In this document: positions 1 through 7,914 of the stretch, piece by piece
Numbering within the stretch: the first letter of the stretch is position 1
Layout of the letters: every line of letters starts with the position of its first letter
DNA from: Paenibacillus sp. MAEPY2
GTDB taxonomy: Bacteria; Bacillota; Bacilli; Paenibacillales; Paenibacillaceae
Direction of reading: 5' to 3'
Assembly: GCF_000499205.1 (NCBI RefSeq)
Contig: NZ_AWUK01000032.1
Location: 62,001 to 126,000, forward strand
Length of the DNA: 64,000 nt
Notes under the pieces: model-generated
Database searches by the model: none
What the model saw: only the letters and a program-made list of their open reading frames with translations
What the model was told of the DNA's origin: nothing
Made by a program: the position numbers and the translations under genes

Positions 1-523
1 ATTTGGAACTCATGCCGGCTTGCTTGAATGGCGCTACGGCACTTTCGGATATGCCTATGATCCAATCCGAGTAACGTCCAATCATCTGAACAGCTTCGTT
101 TGTATGCTCATTCATCTGAATAATTTCGGTAATCTTCCAGATCACCGGAATTTGCAGAGACTTCGCTGCTACGGCAGGCATCACATTGACACAGGTATTC
201 GTCAACACCAGATCAGGTGCAGTCTCCCGTATAAGGGAGACCACGTCCTGGTAAGCCGACTTATGTCGAAGCTGTTCTGCATCCGTTGCAATCCCCCGGT
301 AAGGTGTGTACACACCGTGAAGCATCGGCAGGAAGCATACTTTGACCTGAATATCGAATCTCCGTGCAAGCCCGGCAAGCTTACCTTCCTGAGGAACCAC
401 GAGTACACAATCGAAGATGGAACCCATCTCCCTCATAAAATGAAGCAACAGCTTCTCCGCCCCCGTAATGCTGCGGGTGTTGCACACATGGGAAAACAAC
501 ATGAGTTTGGGTTTAGTCGCCAT
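1..523 (-). CDS. Glycosyltransferase, GT-B fold (GT4-like), N-terminal part; runs off the window
   Basis: The reading frame stays open to the left edge, so only about 174 N-terminal residues are visible. It begins with a beta-strand (KLMLFSHV), followed by TGAEKLLLHFM, a variant of the G-G-A-E-R/K loop at the start of many GT4 sugar transferases, and later PDLVLTNT and VIWKITEII, as expected for the first Rossmann domain of a GT-B enzyme. It follows two CgeB-like transferases on the same strand with a 61-bp gap, so it is probably the next gene of that cluster. The start is uncertain: the ATG at 523 lies 44 nt from a strong AGGAGG (568-573), and no usual in-frame start lies closer. Donor and acceptor cannot be told. 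Confidence 0.72.
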   Translation of the reverse strand, partial: MATKPKLMLFSHVCNTRSITGAEKLLLHFMREMGSIFDCVLVVPQEGKLAGLARRFDIQVKVCFLPMLHGVYTPYRGIATDAEQLRHKSAYQDVVSLIRETAPDLVLTNTCVNVMPAVAAKSLQIPVIWKITEIIQMNEHTNEAVQMIGRYSDWIIGISESAVAPFKQAGMSSK

Positions 524-584
524 GGCTGCACGGACCCTGAATACGAATATGCAGGGTTCTGTGCACACCTCCTTCCGGACAGGA

Positions 585-1724
585 TTAAGGGAATATAATA
601 CTCAGCAATTCGTTAATTCTTTTGCCATACGTGTGATCCTTCAATGTCCGTTCCAGTCCTCGAAGTGCAATCTCACGGCGCTCTTTCTCATGATGGAGAT
701 AGTATTCAACCTTATCGAGCAGCTCCTGAGGGGAAGAGTAGGTCTCGATTTCCACACCCGGTTTATAGAAACGTGCCAGGTCATCCCGCGCATCGGTCAA
801 TTGAAGGGTTGTGGAAGCTGCGATTTCAAAAGTTCTCGGATTCGGGGAGGCTGGTGGAATTTTAACATGGTTGTTATTGACAGAATCGTCTTCGTGGGAG
901 CGGTGAAGGTTGATGACAATTTTGGTGCCGTTATAGACATCGTTCGTTTCCTGCGGACTCATCCAGCGACCCAGTTCAATCTTCTCGCCGTAAGCGGCAT
1001 AGTCAGGCAAGCGATCCCACCAGATGCCATTAAATACGGTATTATGCGACATCAGCTGTGCCATGATCGGATTGAAGAAATACACCCGGTTCCAGTAAGC
1101 CGAACCGATAAAGCTGACTTCCCGGTGCAATGGAGATGGAGTAGTGATCGGGAAGTAATGATTGGTGAATGCAGCAAAGGGCAGGTAGTGAACAGAAGGG
1201 CAGCCATTTTGTCGATACAACTCGACACAGTTCAGTTCCAAGGTGAACACATGGTCAAAATGCTGTACTGTCTCAAGTGTCATATCCGTATAGTACGGAT
1301 CATCCGTGAGCCAAATTGCCGTCTGAATGCCTGCTTGACGAATCGCATCCAGATGTTCCAGTGGAATATCCATGCCATCCAGCACAAGCACCAGGTCAGG
1401 GCGGGTTTGCAGCGCAATTTCAGATACAGGCTGACGCGGATCGGAAAGAGTTACCTGGGCAACCATACCCTGCAATGTTGCCATGATGGCTTCGTCCAGT
1501 GGGGAATATGGGAATCCCTTACCCGAAGATACATACAGCACGTGAAGCTGCCGGAACGGCAATGGCTCCTGTGCACAATTGACAATATAGTTGGCACGGC
1601 CGCGCAGATATCCTTCTTCCTTGCCCGCATCATATCCGGCATGTTGCCCGTTTTTGCGTGCTTGGTCAGCCAGACTGAGCACTGGTGCATGAAACTTTCT
1701 CGTTTTACGGTGTTTGAGAGACAT
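585..1724 (-). CDS. CgeB-like glycosyltransferase (spore maturation type)
   Basis: A 379-residue protein of the CgeB/DUF3880 glycosyltransferase class. A basic N-terminus (LKHRKTRKF) is followed by a Tyr/Gly motif (G30-Y-x-x-G-x-x-x-G-Y-x-x-G42), then a Rossmann-type half (LHVLYVSSG, PDLVLVLDGMDI, TAIWLTDDPYYTD) and a C-terminal half with VINLHRSHEDDS and NPRTFEIAASTTLQLTDARDDLARFYKPG, typical of Glyco_trans_1_2 domains. The start has AAAGGAG 8 nt upstream. It is clearly paralogous to the next gene upstream (1787-2881), sharing WLTDDPY/WFVDDPY and the C-terminal YYLHHEKER. In B. subtilis CgeB belongs to a sporulation-specific surface locus; a spore-surface sugar transferase is inferred here. 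Sugar and acceptor are unknown. Confidence 0.8.
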   Translation of the reverse strand: MSLKHRKTRKFHAPVLSLADQARKNGQHAGYDAGKEEGYLRGRANYIVNCAQEPLPFRQLHVLYVSSGKGFPYSPLDEAIMATLQGMVAQVTLSDPRQPVSEIALQTRPDLVLVLDGMDIPLEHLDAIRQAGIQTAIWLTDDPYYTDMTLETVQHFDHVFTLELNCVELYRQNGCPSVHYLPFAAFTNHYFPITTPSPLHREVSFIGSAYWNRVYFFNPIMAQLMSHNTVFNGIWWDRLPDYAAYGEKIELGRWMSPQETNDVYNGTKIVINLHRSHEDDSVNNNHVKIPPASPNPRTFEIAASTTLQLTDARDDLARFYKPGVEIETYSSPQELLDKVEYYLHHEKERREIALRGLERTLKDHTYGKRINELLSIIFP

Positions 1725-1786
1725 ACCGCCACTCCTTTTATTTTTGGGATAGGGTTCTCTAACTCTGCTGTCCGGCAGAAAGAGAT

Positions 1787-2881
1787 TTACACGTGCTCCA
1801 GCAGCTGAGCGATACGACGGGTGAACGTATGCTGGTTCAACGTGGTGAGCAGCCCACGCCAGGCTAGCGCTTGCCGTTCCTTTTCATGGTGCAGATAATA
1901 TTTGATTTTGTGCTGAAGTTCATCCGCCGTTGTAAAGGTTTCGATGTCATACCCGGGTCGGTAGTAGCGTGGCAGATCCTGGCGTGCATCCGTAATCTGC
2001 ATCGTGCCACAGGCGCTGATTTCATACGTGCGTGGATTAATGGAATGACCTTCAAGATGATGTGTATTGCGATTGTCTTCCCCGTTCTCACAAGTCCGAT
2101 GAACGTTAATGACGATTTTGGCGCCATTGTAATAATCCACTGTCGCTCCAGGATCGATCCAGCCTTCATGGATGAATTGGCCCAGGATGTCGAAGCGTTT
2201 CAGCCGGTTCCACTGGCTGCCGGCAATGAATACCTTTTTGTCCGCCAAAAAAGGAGCCAGCTCGTCGAACAGTGCAATTCGGTTCCAGAATCCGGTGCCG
2301 ATAAAACAAATGTCATACTGATGCTGTGGTGCCGTACGTCTTGGTTGAAACATGCCCGGGTTCACTGCAAGCGGCATATAGATCACTCGACCCGCTCCAT
2401 GTGCAGTATAGAACGGCACGGCCGCTTCCTCATGCGTGAACACCACGTCATAATGCTGGCAAATGCTTGTCGTATCTTCGGTAAAATACGGGTCATCCAC
2501 AAACCATACCGCTGTTCGAATTCCCAGTGCCCTTATGCCATTCACCTGCTCCAGATGATCGGGTGGGAATACGTGTAGTCCATTCATGACCAGTACCAGA
2601 TCGGGCCTGTGCTGACTGGCTTCCTGCAGCATGTTTGCCGGCGATCCGACAACACACTCACGAACCGATTGCTGCAGAGCTCCAATGACGCCTTCATCGA
2701 TGGCATCGAATCCCTGTGGAATATACAACACTTTCATATTTCGCACGGTCGGCTCAAACATCTGCACTCGCTCCATCATGGCCTGACAGCCGCCAAATCT
2801 GCGGCCTTCTACATATCCGCCACGGTAAGCCGTCGCCGCTTCTGTGGGCGGTCGGTGTCTTCGTTTTGCCACATCCTTCAC
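1787..2881 (-). CDS. CgeB-like glycosyltransferase, paralogue of the downstream gene
   Basis: A 364-residue CgeB-family protein with a GTG start preceded by GAAGGA. Order of parts: basic stretch (AKRRHRPP), Tyr/Gly motif (AYRGGYVEGRRFGG, residues 19-31), a Rossmann half with VLYIPQGFDAIDEG, PDLVLVMNGLHVF and TAVWFVDDPYFTED, then a nucleotide-sugar half with ICFIGTGFWNR, VINVHRTCENGEDN and NPRTYEISACGTMQITDARQDLPRYYRPG. It lies 62 bp upstream of its paralogue at 585-1724, so the two arose by tandem duplication and probably act together. The 255 bp upstream hold a probable terminator (3059-3081), so these transferases may have their own promoter. The spore-surface role is inferred from the family. 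Confidence 0.8.
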   Translation of the reverse strand: MKDVAKRRHRPPTEAATAYRGGYVEGRRFGGCQAMMERVQMFEPTVRNMKVLYIPQGFDAIDEGVIGALQQSVRECVVGSPANMLQEASQHRPDLVLVMNGLHVFPPDHLEQVNGIRALGIRTAVWFVDDPYFTEDTTSICQHYDVVFTHEEAAVPFYTAHGAGRVIYMPLAVNPGMFQPRRTAPQHQYDICFIGTGFWNRIALFDELAPFLADKKVFIAGSQWNRLKRFDILGQFIHEGWIDPGATVDYYNGAKIVINVHRTCENGEDNRNTHHLEGHSINPRTYEISACGTMQITDARQDLPRYYRPGYDIETFTTADELQHKIKYYLHHEKERQALAWRGLLTTLNQHTFTRRIAQLLEHV

Positions 2882-3058
2882 CCTGTCTTCCTTCAGGAGA
2901 TCCCATTGTCAGATTCTCCCCGAGATTGGTGTTCCCTCTAAAGGATATGCCCCGGGGTCAGATGCATCATGGACGGGTGTCCTGCAAGGCGCAAAATTGG
3001 CGTCTGCCCTCCACATCCGCCTGCACGGGCATGTCCGCTTTTGCGGCGATACAAATAA

Positions 3059-3081
3059 CCCGGAGGGATCTGTCCCCCGGG
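3059..3081 (-). terminator. Probable terminator after the small-protein cluster
   Basis: Read on the minus strand, this GC-rich inverted repeat (CCCGG-x-GGGA paired with TCCC-x-CCGGG) is followed by TTATTTGT. It lies about 56 nt past the stop of the gene at 3137. The T-tract is weak, so this is a moderate call. Confidence 0.45.
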
Positions 3082-3136
3082 CAATCGTCATACACTGGGA
3101 TGCATCTATCACTATTTAGAAAATGCACCTATTCGG

Positions 3137-3478
3137 TTATTGCGCTTTGTAAGCCAGCTGATGTCCGTCCTCGAATCCCTTGGCGAAACCCGCGTTGAAT
3201 CCCTCGTTGTACGCCTCGTTGTACCCCTGGCTGTAGGCGCTGTCCGGGTTCGGATCGGTAGGGGTAGCCGGGACGAACGGTTGTGCAGGTTTCACACTCC
3301 GGTGCCGTCGTACCGCACGTTTCTTTTTTTTGAGCCACGCACTGCGTCCTTTGAGAGTACGTTTATGCAGTACACGTTTGCCTTTGACCGCACGCAGTTT
3401 ACGGATTTTGCGCAGACGGGCCCCCCGAGTAAGCAGAGCTCTTTTGGTTCTCAGACGTATTTTTTTCTTCTTTAACAT
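3137..3478 (-). CDS. Small Lys/Arg-rich protein with a C-terminal Tyr/Phe-Gly repeat
   Basis: Unrecognised 113-residue protein. The ATG at 3478 was chosen because AGGAGG lies 9 nt upstream; it sits 1 nt after the stop of the preceding gene, so translation is probably coupled. Residues 1-65 are extremely basic (LKKKKIRLRTKR, LKKKKRAVRRHR), followed by a Pro-rich linker (PFVPATPTDPNP). Residues 81-104 form a repeat of Gly-aromatic-x-x units (QGYNEAYNEGFNAGFAKG). The same basic-tail plus Tyr/Gly design precedes catalytic domains of several glycosyltransferases in this window, but here no enzyme follows. It may be an adaptor or the modified surface protein itself; that is inference. It could also bind nucleic acid through its basic part. 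Confidence 0.68.
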   Translation of the reverse strand: MLKKKKIRLRTKRALLTRGARLRKIRKLRAVKGKRVLHKRTLKGRSAWLKKKKRAVRRHRSVKPAQPFVPATPTDPNPDSAYSQGYNEAYNEGFNAGFAKGFEDGHQLAYKAQ

Positions 3479-3479
3479 G

Positions 3480-3779
3480 TCAACATTCCTCCTGTATGTT
3501 CTGGACCATGCGGATCGCATATCCAGGGTCTTTGAACCATGGCTCACCAGGCTCACCATGCTGGATTCGGGCCAGCCTTATCCCCGTAACCATACGGGAC
3601 ATCTCTTCTTGATAACGGCTAAGTAAACGAATGTTCTCAGCCAGACTGCGGGCGGATACTTCCGAGTGGGCAGACACGCTGGCCACACTGTCCAGAATGC
3701 GGGCGAGCGCCTGCTGACTGTGTGCAATGGACTCAATGAGGGACAGTTTCGCTTCCTGCTCACGCCGCAAAAGACTCAT
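3480..3779 (-). CDS. Small helical protein of unknown function
   Basis: Unrecognised 99-residue protein, almost entirely predicted helix, with no cysteine pair, signal peptide or membrane segment. Residues 12-35 (LSLIESIAHSQQALARILDSV) resemble the N-terminus of the gene at 4138-4425 (HIAHSHQQVARVLDA), so the two look like distant paralogues. The start codon overlaps the stop of the preceding gene in an ATGA arrangement, and the next gene starts 1 nt after its stop, so the set is translationally coupled. Its place between paralogues and CgeB-like transferases suggests a structural or accessory part in spore-surface assembly, which is inference only. Confidence 0.65.
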   Translation of the reverse strand: MSLLRREQEAKLSLIESIAHSQQALARILDSVASVSAHSEVSARSLAENIRLLSRYQEEMSRMVTGIRLARIQHGEPGEPWFKDPGYAIRMVQNIQEEC

Positions 3780-4120
3780 TTTCCGAGATCCCCCATATCC
3801 ATACCGCCAAACATGCCACCGTCCATGCCGCCTTCTTCACCATCGCTCTGGACCAAAATGGCCTTCAGGTTGTTGCATAATCCGGTTTCCATTCGGGTCA
3901 GTCCTTCCAGTATTTCCACCAGCTGATCATGCATCTTGAGTGGCTCCGCCACCTGATCGCTATGCGTCAGAAAAGCTTCACCATTCAGATGATTTAGCGC
4001 CCAGTTCCTTACCTTCTCTGCTTCAATCGCCTTGGCCTCCAAAATCAGGGCAATATTCCACTGCATTTTGGCGGCTGCATCCAACATCAGGATGAGGCTT
4101 TGTTCTCTGCTCATGTCCAT
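3776..4120 (-). CDS. Small helical protein with a Gly/Met-rich acidic tail
   Basis: Unrecognised 114-residue protein. The first 85 residues are predicted helix (ILMLDAAAKMQWNIALILEAKAIEAEKV, then a second long helix); the C-terminus after residue 90 changes to a low-complexity Asp/Gly/Met stretch (GGMDGGMFGGMDMGDLG). GGCGGG precedes the ATG at 4120; a second ATG at 4114 is also possible. Its stop overlaps the next start by ATGA, and its own start lies 17 nt after the stop of 4138-4425. The gene therefore belongs to a tightly packed four-gene unit of small, mostly helical or basic proteins. No family is recognised. Confidence 0.65.
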   Translation of the reverse strand: MDMSREQSLILMLDAAAKMQWNIALILEAKAIEAEKVRNWALNHLNGEAFLTHSDQVAEPLKMHDQLVEILEGLTRMETGLCNNLKAILVQSDGEEGGMDGGMFGGMDMGDLGK

Positions 4121-4137
4121 TCACCCGCCTTCCGGGC

Positions 4138-4425
4138 TTATTCTTCCTCTTGATCCGCCATCTCCCGCATCACCTGGGTCAGCGTTTCGGCTACGGCTTC
4201 TTCCAGATCTGCCAGGCCTCCCAAATAGGAGATGATGCTTTTGTTGATTTGTCCTGAGCTGTCCAGCAGACCGTCAACGCCATCCAGCTCCGGTTCGATA
4301 TCCGGCAAATGATTAATGATTTCAGACATGCGCACAGCGACTTGACGTTTGGCATCCAGTACACGTGCAACCTGCTGGTGAGAATGTGCAATATGTGTGA
4401 GTATTTCATCGATCTTGCTCTGCAT
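4138..4425 (-). CDS. Small helical protein, first gene of the small-protein cluster
   Basis: Unrecognised protein of 95 residues from the ATG at 4425, which has AAGGAGGAGG 4-8 nt upstream. It is predicted to be all helical, with heptad-like spacing of hydrophobic residues and an acidic end (REMADQEEE). HIAHSHQQVARVLDAKRQ near the N-terminus matches the style of the product of 3480-3779. It is the first gene of the run 4425-3137 and lies 43 bp from the probable terminator of the tcy-like operon, so its promoter must be close to or overlap that terminator, or expression is read-through. Function unknown. Confidence 0.65.
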   Translation of the reverse strand: MQSKIDEILTHIAHSHQQVARVLDAKRQVAVRMSEIINHLPDIEPELDGVDGLLDSSGQINKSIISYLGGLADLEEAVAETLTQVMREMADQEEE

Positions 4426-4462
4426 GGTCCTCCTCCTTACCGTCACGGCCTGCTTTCACCCA

Positions 4463-4515
4463 TAGAAAAACCCGGCCTATCAGCATTTGCCTGCTACAGC
4501 ATATGCCGGGCCGGG
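4463..4515 (-). terminator. Rho-independent terminator of the tcy-like operon
   Basis: Read on the minus strand: a CCCGGC...GCCGGG stem with a partly paired AGCA/TGCT interior, followed by TTTTTC. It begins about 33 nt past the stop of the ATPase gene at 4548. Confidence 0.7.
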
Positions 4516-4547
4516 ATCGTCAGTTACTCCAGCTTGCGCCTATATCG

Positions 4548-5300
4548 TCAGATGACATAACTCCAATCGGATGAGTATCGGCTGAGGAATTGGCGGGTAC
4601 GCTCCTGTTTGGGACGCACGAATACCTCCTCTGGTGTCCCTTCTTCCACGACGGAACCCCCATCCATGAATACAACTCGATTCGCCACCTCGCGGGCAAA
4701 GCCCATTTCATGGGTGACAACAATCATGGTGATGCCTTCCTGGGCAATGGATCGAATGACAGACAGCACCTCACCTACCAACTCGGGATCAAGCGCCGAG
4801 GTAGGTTCATCGAACAGAATCACCTCTGGATTCAATGCCAGCGCCCGAGCAATACCAACCCGCTGCTGCTGTCCACCTGACAGCATGCTGGGATACTCAT
4901 TAATTTTGGCGGACAGACCCACTTGTTCAAGCACACGCAAGGCTCGTTCACGAGCATCTGCTTTGGACATCTTCTGGGCAATAATTAACCCTTCGGTAAC
5001 GTTATCCAGCACTGATTTATGTTTGAACAGATTATAATGCTGGAACACCATCGCCGTTTTTCGCCGTAACTGCACAATGTCATGTTTGCGCGCATGCTTG
5101 CAGTCTACGGTTAACCCGCTGATCTGTACCTTGCCCTCATCGGCACGTTCAAGAAAATTCACACAACGCAGTAATGTCGTTTTACCGGACCCGCTTGGTC
5201 CAAGAATGGCAACAACATCCCCCTGTTCCACAGTCAGATCAATGCCTTTCAACACTTCCTGCTGTCCAAAAGATTTGTGTATATTCGTCAGTGATATCAT
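4548..5300 (-). CDS. tcyN: Amino-acid (L-cystine type) ABC transporter ATP-binding protein
   Basis: A 250-residue ATPase of the polar amino-acid uptake class. The ATG at 5300 is used: it has GAGGGG 5 nt upstream and the protein then begins ISLTNIHKSFG, the normal start of the family. The open frame extends further upstream but without family sequence. Visible motifs are Walker A GPSGSGKTT, the Q-loop in MVFQHYNLF, signature LSGGQQQRVGIARAL, Walker B VILFDEPTSALDP, and the switch histidine in VVTHEMGF. The start overlaps the stop of the permease gene by 4 nt, and a terminator follows. Subunit make-up and lengths resemble B. subtilis TcyKLMN, an L-cystine importer. Other polar amino acids cannot be excluded. 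Confidence 0.8.
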   Translation of the reverse strand: MISLTNIHKSFGQQEVLKGIDLTVEQGDVVAILGPSGSGKTTLLRCVNFLERADEGKVQISGLTVDCKHARKHDIVQLRRKTAMVFQHYNLFKHKSVLDNVTEGLIIAQKMSKADARERALRVLEQVGLSAKINEYPSMLSGGQQQRVGIARALALNPEVILFDEPTSALDPELVGEVLSVIRSIAQEGITMIVVTHEMGFAREVANRVVFMDGGSVVEEGTPEEVFVRPKQERTRQFLSRYSSDWSYVI

Positions 5301-6007
5301 GACACCCCTCCTTTGCTGTACACGGCAACCCTGCGTTCCAGCAAAGCTGTAATCCGTTCGGCAATTACCGTCAGACCCCAATAGATTAATGCAGCAGCAA
5401 TGAAAGCCTCCAGAAATTTCAGACTGACCGAAGCGACCACATCCGCTTTGCCGAGAATATCCATCTGAGACACAGTGAACGCCAGGGTTGATCCATGCAG
5501 GAAACCAACAAACATGCTGCACAGATTCGGCAGAACCGCACCAACTGCCTGCGGTAAAATAATACGTCTCATTGCCTGGGAGGTACTCATGCCCACGGCA
5601 TGTGCAGCTTCCAGTTGCCCTGGATCCACCGCCAGAATACCGGAACGGATAATCTCAGACATATAGGCTCCCGCAGTTAAAGAGAAGGCGAACAGCACAA
5701 ATACCAGAATCGGAATGGAAGACGATTGAAAAGCCCAACCGTACCGGGCAGCAAGCTTGTCGATGATCAGCGGAATTCCGTAATAGATTAGAAACAAGTG
5801 CATCAGCATCGGTGTACCACGGAAAAACGAAACATAGAAATCAGCGATCGGGTAGACCCATGGTACCTTATAAATACGCACCAAAGCAGTAACCACACCC
5901 ATGCCAAAGCCTGCGATCAACGGTACAATCGTAATGACGAGTGTCAGTGGCAATGCCTTTAGAATCTGGAAAAAAGAAGCGTAGATAAAGTTGAAATCAA
6001 TAGACAT
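5297..6007 (-). CDS. tcyM: Amino-acid (L-cystine type) ABC transporter permease 2
   Basis: A 236-residue His/Glu/Gln/Arg-type permease. Hydrophobic segments alternate with short loops (about five membrane spans). The EAA loop is seen as EAAHAVGMSTSQAMRRIILPQAVGAVLPNL, which contacts the ATPase. An earlier conserved FRGTPMLMHLFLIYYG is typical of the family. GGGGTGA lies upstream of the ATG, 4 nt after the stop of the other permease. It pairs with the product of 6012-6755 to form a heterodimeric membrane channel for the amino acid delivered by the lipoprotein encoded at 6782-7621. Assignment to cystine rests on the four-gene layout and on the substrate-binding protein. Confidence 0.78.
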   Translation of the reverse strand: MSIDFNFIYASFFQILKALPLTLVITIVPLIAGFGMGVVTALVRIYKVPWVYPIADFYVSFFRGTPMLMHLFLIYYGIPLIIDKLAARYGWAFQSSSIPILVFVLFAFSLTAGAYMSEIIRSGILAVDPGQLEAAHAVGMSTSQAMRRIILPQAVGAVLPNLCSMFVGFLHGSTLAFTVSQMDILGKADVVASVSLKFLEAFIAAALIYWGLTVIAERITALLERRVAVYSKGGVS

Positions 6008-6011
6008 TCGC

Positions 6012-6755
6012 TCACCCCGCTATTCGTTTCAGGCGTTCAGCTCTTACCGCTGGCCCACGGACTTCTTTTTTGCGTTCGTGACGCTGGAGTCTGCGTTCTG
6101 CGAGCGCAAACCCTTTTTCAAGTACAAACACGATAACATAGTAGACGATCGATAGACTAATATACACTTCAAGTGCATGCGATGTAGCCGAGATCAGCGT
6201 TTGCCCCCTGCCCACCATATCCATGACCCCAATGGAAAAAGCCAGAGACGTATCCTTTAACGAACCAATCAACGTATTCGCCATATTCGGAAAAGCAACA
6301 ATGAGCGCCTGCGGTACCACAATGCGTCGAAATGACTGAAACGTAGTCAAGCCCGCAGCATATGCTGCTTCCGTCTGGCCCTTGTCCACACTGCGTACAG
6401 CTCCGCGAAAGATTTCCGCAAAGGACGCTGCATCACTGAGCGCATAAGTCACGATGACAAATACCAGCGGATCAGTTCTGGACAAATCCACACCTATAGG
6501 CTTGAGCAATTCGGGTAATCCGTAATAGACCAGAAACAACTTGATGAGAATCGGTGTGCCCCGCATAAAAGAGATGTACAGGGTCGCGAGCTGGCTCAGC
6601 ACCGGAATCCGGTATAATCTCGGAACCGCCAGAAGCACACCGCCCACCAGACCGAGCACAATGGAACCACCCAGTACAATCAGTGTAATATGCAAATATC
6701 GCAGCAGTTCGGGGACAAAATCCAGAACCAATGACAGATCGAATGATTTACCCAT
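6012..6755 (-). CDS. tcyL: Amino-acid (L-cystine type) ABC transporter permease 1
   Basis: A 247-residue permease of the polar amino-acid family with about five membrane helices. It carries FMRGTPILIKLFLVYYGLPE near residue 85 and the EAA loop EAAYAAGLTTFQSFRRIVVPQALIVAFPNM. The C-terminus is a basic cytoplasmic tail (RRLQRHERKKEV). AAAGGTGAG precedes the ATG. It follows the binding-protein gene by 26 nt and precedes the second permease by 4 nt. The two permeases differ enough to form a heterodimer, which matches tcyL/tcyM of B. subtilis rather than the single-permease TcyABC system. Confidence 0.78.
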   Translation of the reverse strand: MGKSFDLSLVLDFVPELLRYLHITLIVLGGSIVLGLVGGVLLAVPRLYRIPVLSQLATLYISFMRGTPILIKLFLVYYGLPELLKPIGVDLSRTDPLVFVIVTYALSDAASFAEIFRGAVRSVDKGQTEAAYAAGLTTFQSFRRIVVPQALIVAFPNMANTLIGSLKDTSLAFSIGVMDMVGRGQTLISATSHALEVYISLSIVYYVIVFVLEKGFALAERRLQRHERKKEVRGPAVRAERLKRIAG

Positions 6756-6781
6756 AACCGTCGCTCACCTTTCTCAACGAA

Positions 6782-7621
6782 CTATTCCTCAACTGTGTAA
6801 TCGGCTCCCAGCCACTCTGTGCTCAATTTGCTTAATGTGCCATCTTCCTTGATTGATTTGAGCGCTTCATCAATTTTTGTTTTGAGCTCCTGCTCATCCT
6901 TATTCAGAATAAAATAGACTTTGGAATTGGACAGCGCTTCACCAACCGTTTTCAATTGGGCATCCACCACTTTATTTTGATAATCGATGGCAAACTGTGT
7001 ACTGATGGTTGCATCCACCCGGCCTGTTTTGATCTGGGTATTCGTATCTTCCCCTGCTCCGGAATACACAATGTCAATGGCTTTGCCATTCGCTGCATTC
7101 CATTTTTCAGCCAATACAGCTGCATTACTTGTTGCACCAACAATCAGCTTCTTCCCTTTCAGATCCTCGATGGATTTTACATCCTGGTTTTTCTCGCTGA
7201 CAACAATTTTATTAGGAAAAATATTATACGCCTCGTCATTGAAGAGGAACTTGGCCTGCCGCTCTTCATTCACTTCCATCTGGTGAGCGATCAGGTCTAT
7301 TTTCTTCGTTTCAAGACTGAGCAGCAGATTTTTGAATTCCATCGTACTGAACTCAAATTCATATTCAGGCAATCGTTTATCAATCTCGCGAATCAGCTCT
7401 ACATCGTATCCGGTCAGCTTGCCATTCTCATCAATAAAGCAAACATTCGGGAATTGTGTGCCTGTACCCACGATAATCTTCTTCACTTTATCTTGACCGG
7501 ACGCAGCTGCGGTATCCGATTCATTCGCTGCATTGCCTGAGCTGCAACCCGCCAGTACCGCCAACATCGTAATGAACAGCAATGCTGTCCGGAATTTCCG
7601 AATCCCCCATTGATTAACCAT
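6782..7621 (-). CDS. tcyK: Amino-acid (L-cystine type) substrate-binding lipoprotein
   Basis: A 279-residue extracytoplasmic solute-binding protein of family 3. A basic N-terminus and hydrophobic stretch end in the lipobox LAGC, so Cys25 should be lipidated and anchored to the membrane. The mature part starts IIVGTGTQFPNVCFIDENG-KLTGYDVEL, the usual ligand-domain opening, and continues with DLIAHQMEVNEERQ and a hinge around VGATSNAAV. GGAGGAGAT lies upstream of the ATG. The upstream region carries TTGAACAAAGAATA (7726-7739) and TTATAGAACTTCTCTAT (7795-7811), both echoed near the sulphur-salvage genes at 38-44 kb; this supports a sulphur amino-acid substrate. Confidence 0.78.
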   Translation of the reverse strand: MVNQWGIRKFRTALLFITMLAVLAGCSSGNAANESDTAAASGQDKVKKIIVGTGTQFPNVCFIDENGKLTGYDVELIREIDKRLPEYEFEFSTMEFKNLLLSLETKKIDLIAHQMEVNEERQAKFLFNDEAYNIFPNKIVVSEKNQDVKSIEDLKGKKLIVGATSNAAVLAEKWNAANGKAIDIVYSGAGEDTNTQIKTGRVDATISTQFAIDYQNKVVDAQLKTVGEALSNSKVYFILNKDEQELKTKIDEALKSIKEDGTLSKLSTEWLGADYTVEE

Positions 7622-7725
7622 TCCCGATCTCCTCCACAGGCTGTCATTTCAGCCAATATGATGTGTACTCCCATTCCTCATCTTCAATTTAACTAACCAT
7701 TCACACTTGTATAGTCGGAATTAGG

Positions 7726-7739
7726 TTGAACAAAGAATA
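7726..7739. promoter_or_regulatory. 14-bp motif shared with the LysR gene promoter region
   Basis: TTGAACAAAGAATA, about 105 nt upstream of the cystine-type binding-protein gene. An identical 14-mer is at 38090-38103, upstream of the LysR gene, in the same orientation relative to its gene. It may be a promoter element or a regulator site. A GGAATT lies beside it at 7717-7722, reminiscent of CymR operators, but that resemblance is weak. Confidence 0.35.
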
Positions 7740-7794
7740 GCACCCTATGTCATATCCAGGCAATATATATGTTAATAGGACATCCTGATAACGT

Positions 7795-7811
7795 TATAGA
7801 ACTTCTCTATG
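7795..7811. promoter_or_regulatory. Palindrome-like TATAGAA motif, candidate LysR or CymR operator
   Basis: TTATAGAACTTCTCTAT, about 174 nt upstream of the binding-protein start. A closely similar, more symmetrical version lies at 43969-43990, about 164 nt upstream of the flavin monooxygenase gene that begins the sulphur cluster. The similar distance and shared sulphur theme suggest one regulator binding both. Confidence 0.35.
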
Positions 7812-7846
7812 CTTCACCCGCGATATGATCTAAAAGTAAAGCAAAA

Positions 7847-7880
7847 GAAGCGATCCACCAACCAGGTTGGGGATCGCTTC
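7847..7880 (-). terminator. Rho-independent terminator
   Basis: Perfect 10-bp stem GAAGCGATCC/GGATCGCTTC with a 14-nt loop. It follows the minus-strand gene 7915-8244 by about 35 nt. The minus-strand downstream sequence is TTTTGC. Confidence 0.7.
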
Positions 7881-7914
7881 TTCAATTCCAGATCACTTCA
7901 TTTCAAATACGCAT

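Noticed and set aside
468..1808. 446-codon plus-strand open frame
   Set aside because: Antisense to the CgeB-like gene (585-1724). No ribosome site, composition unlike a protein, and the minus strand has clear family motifs.
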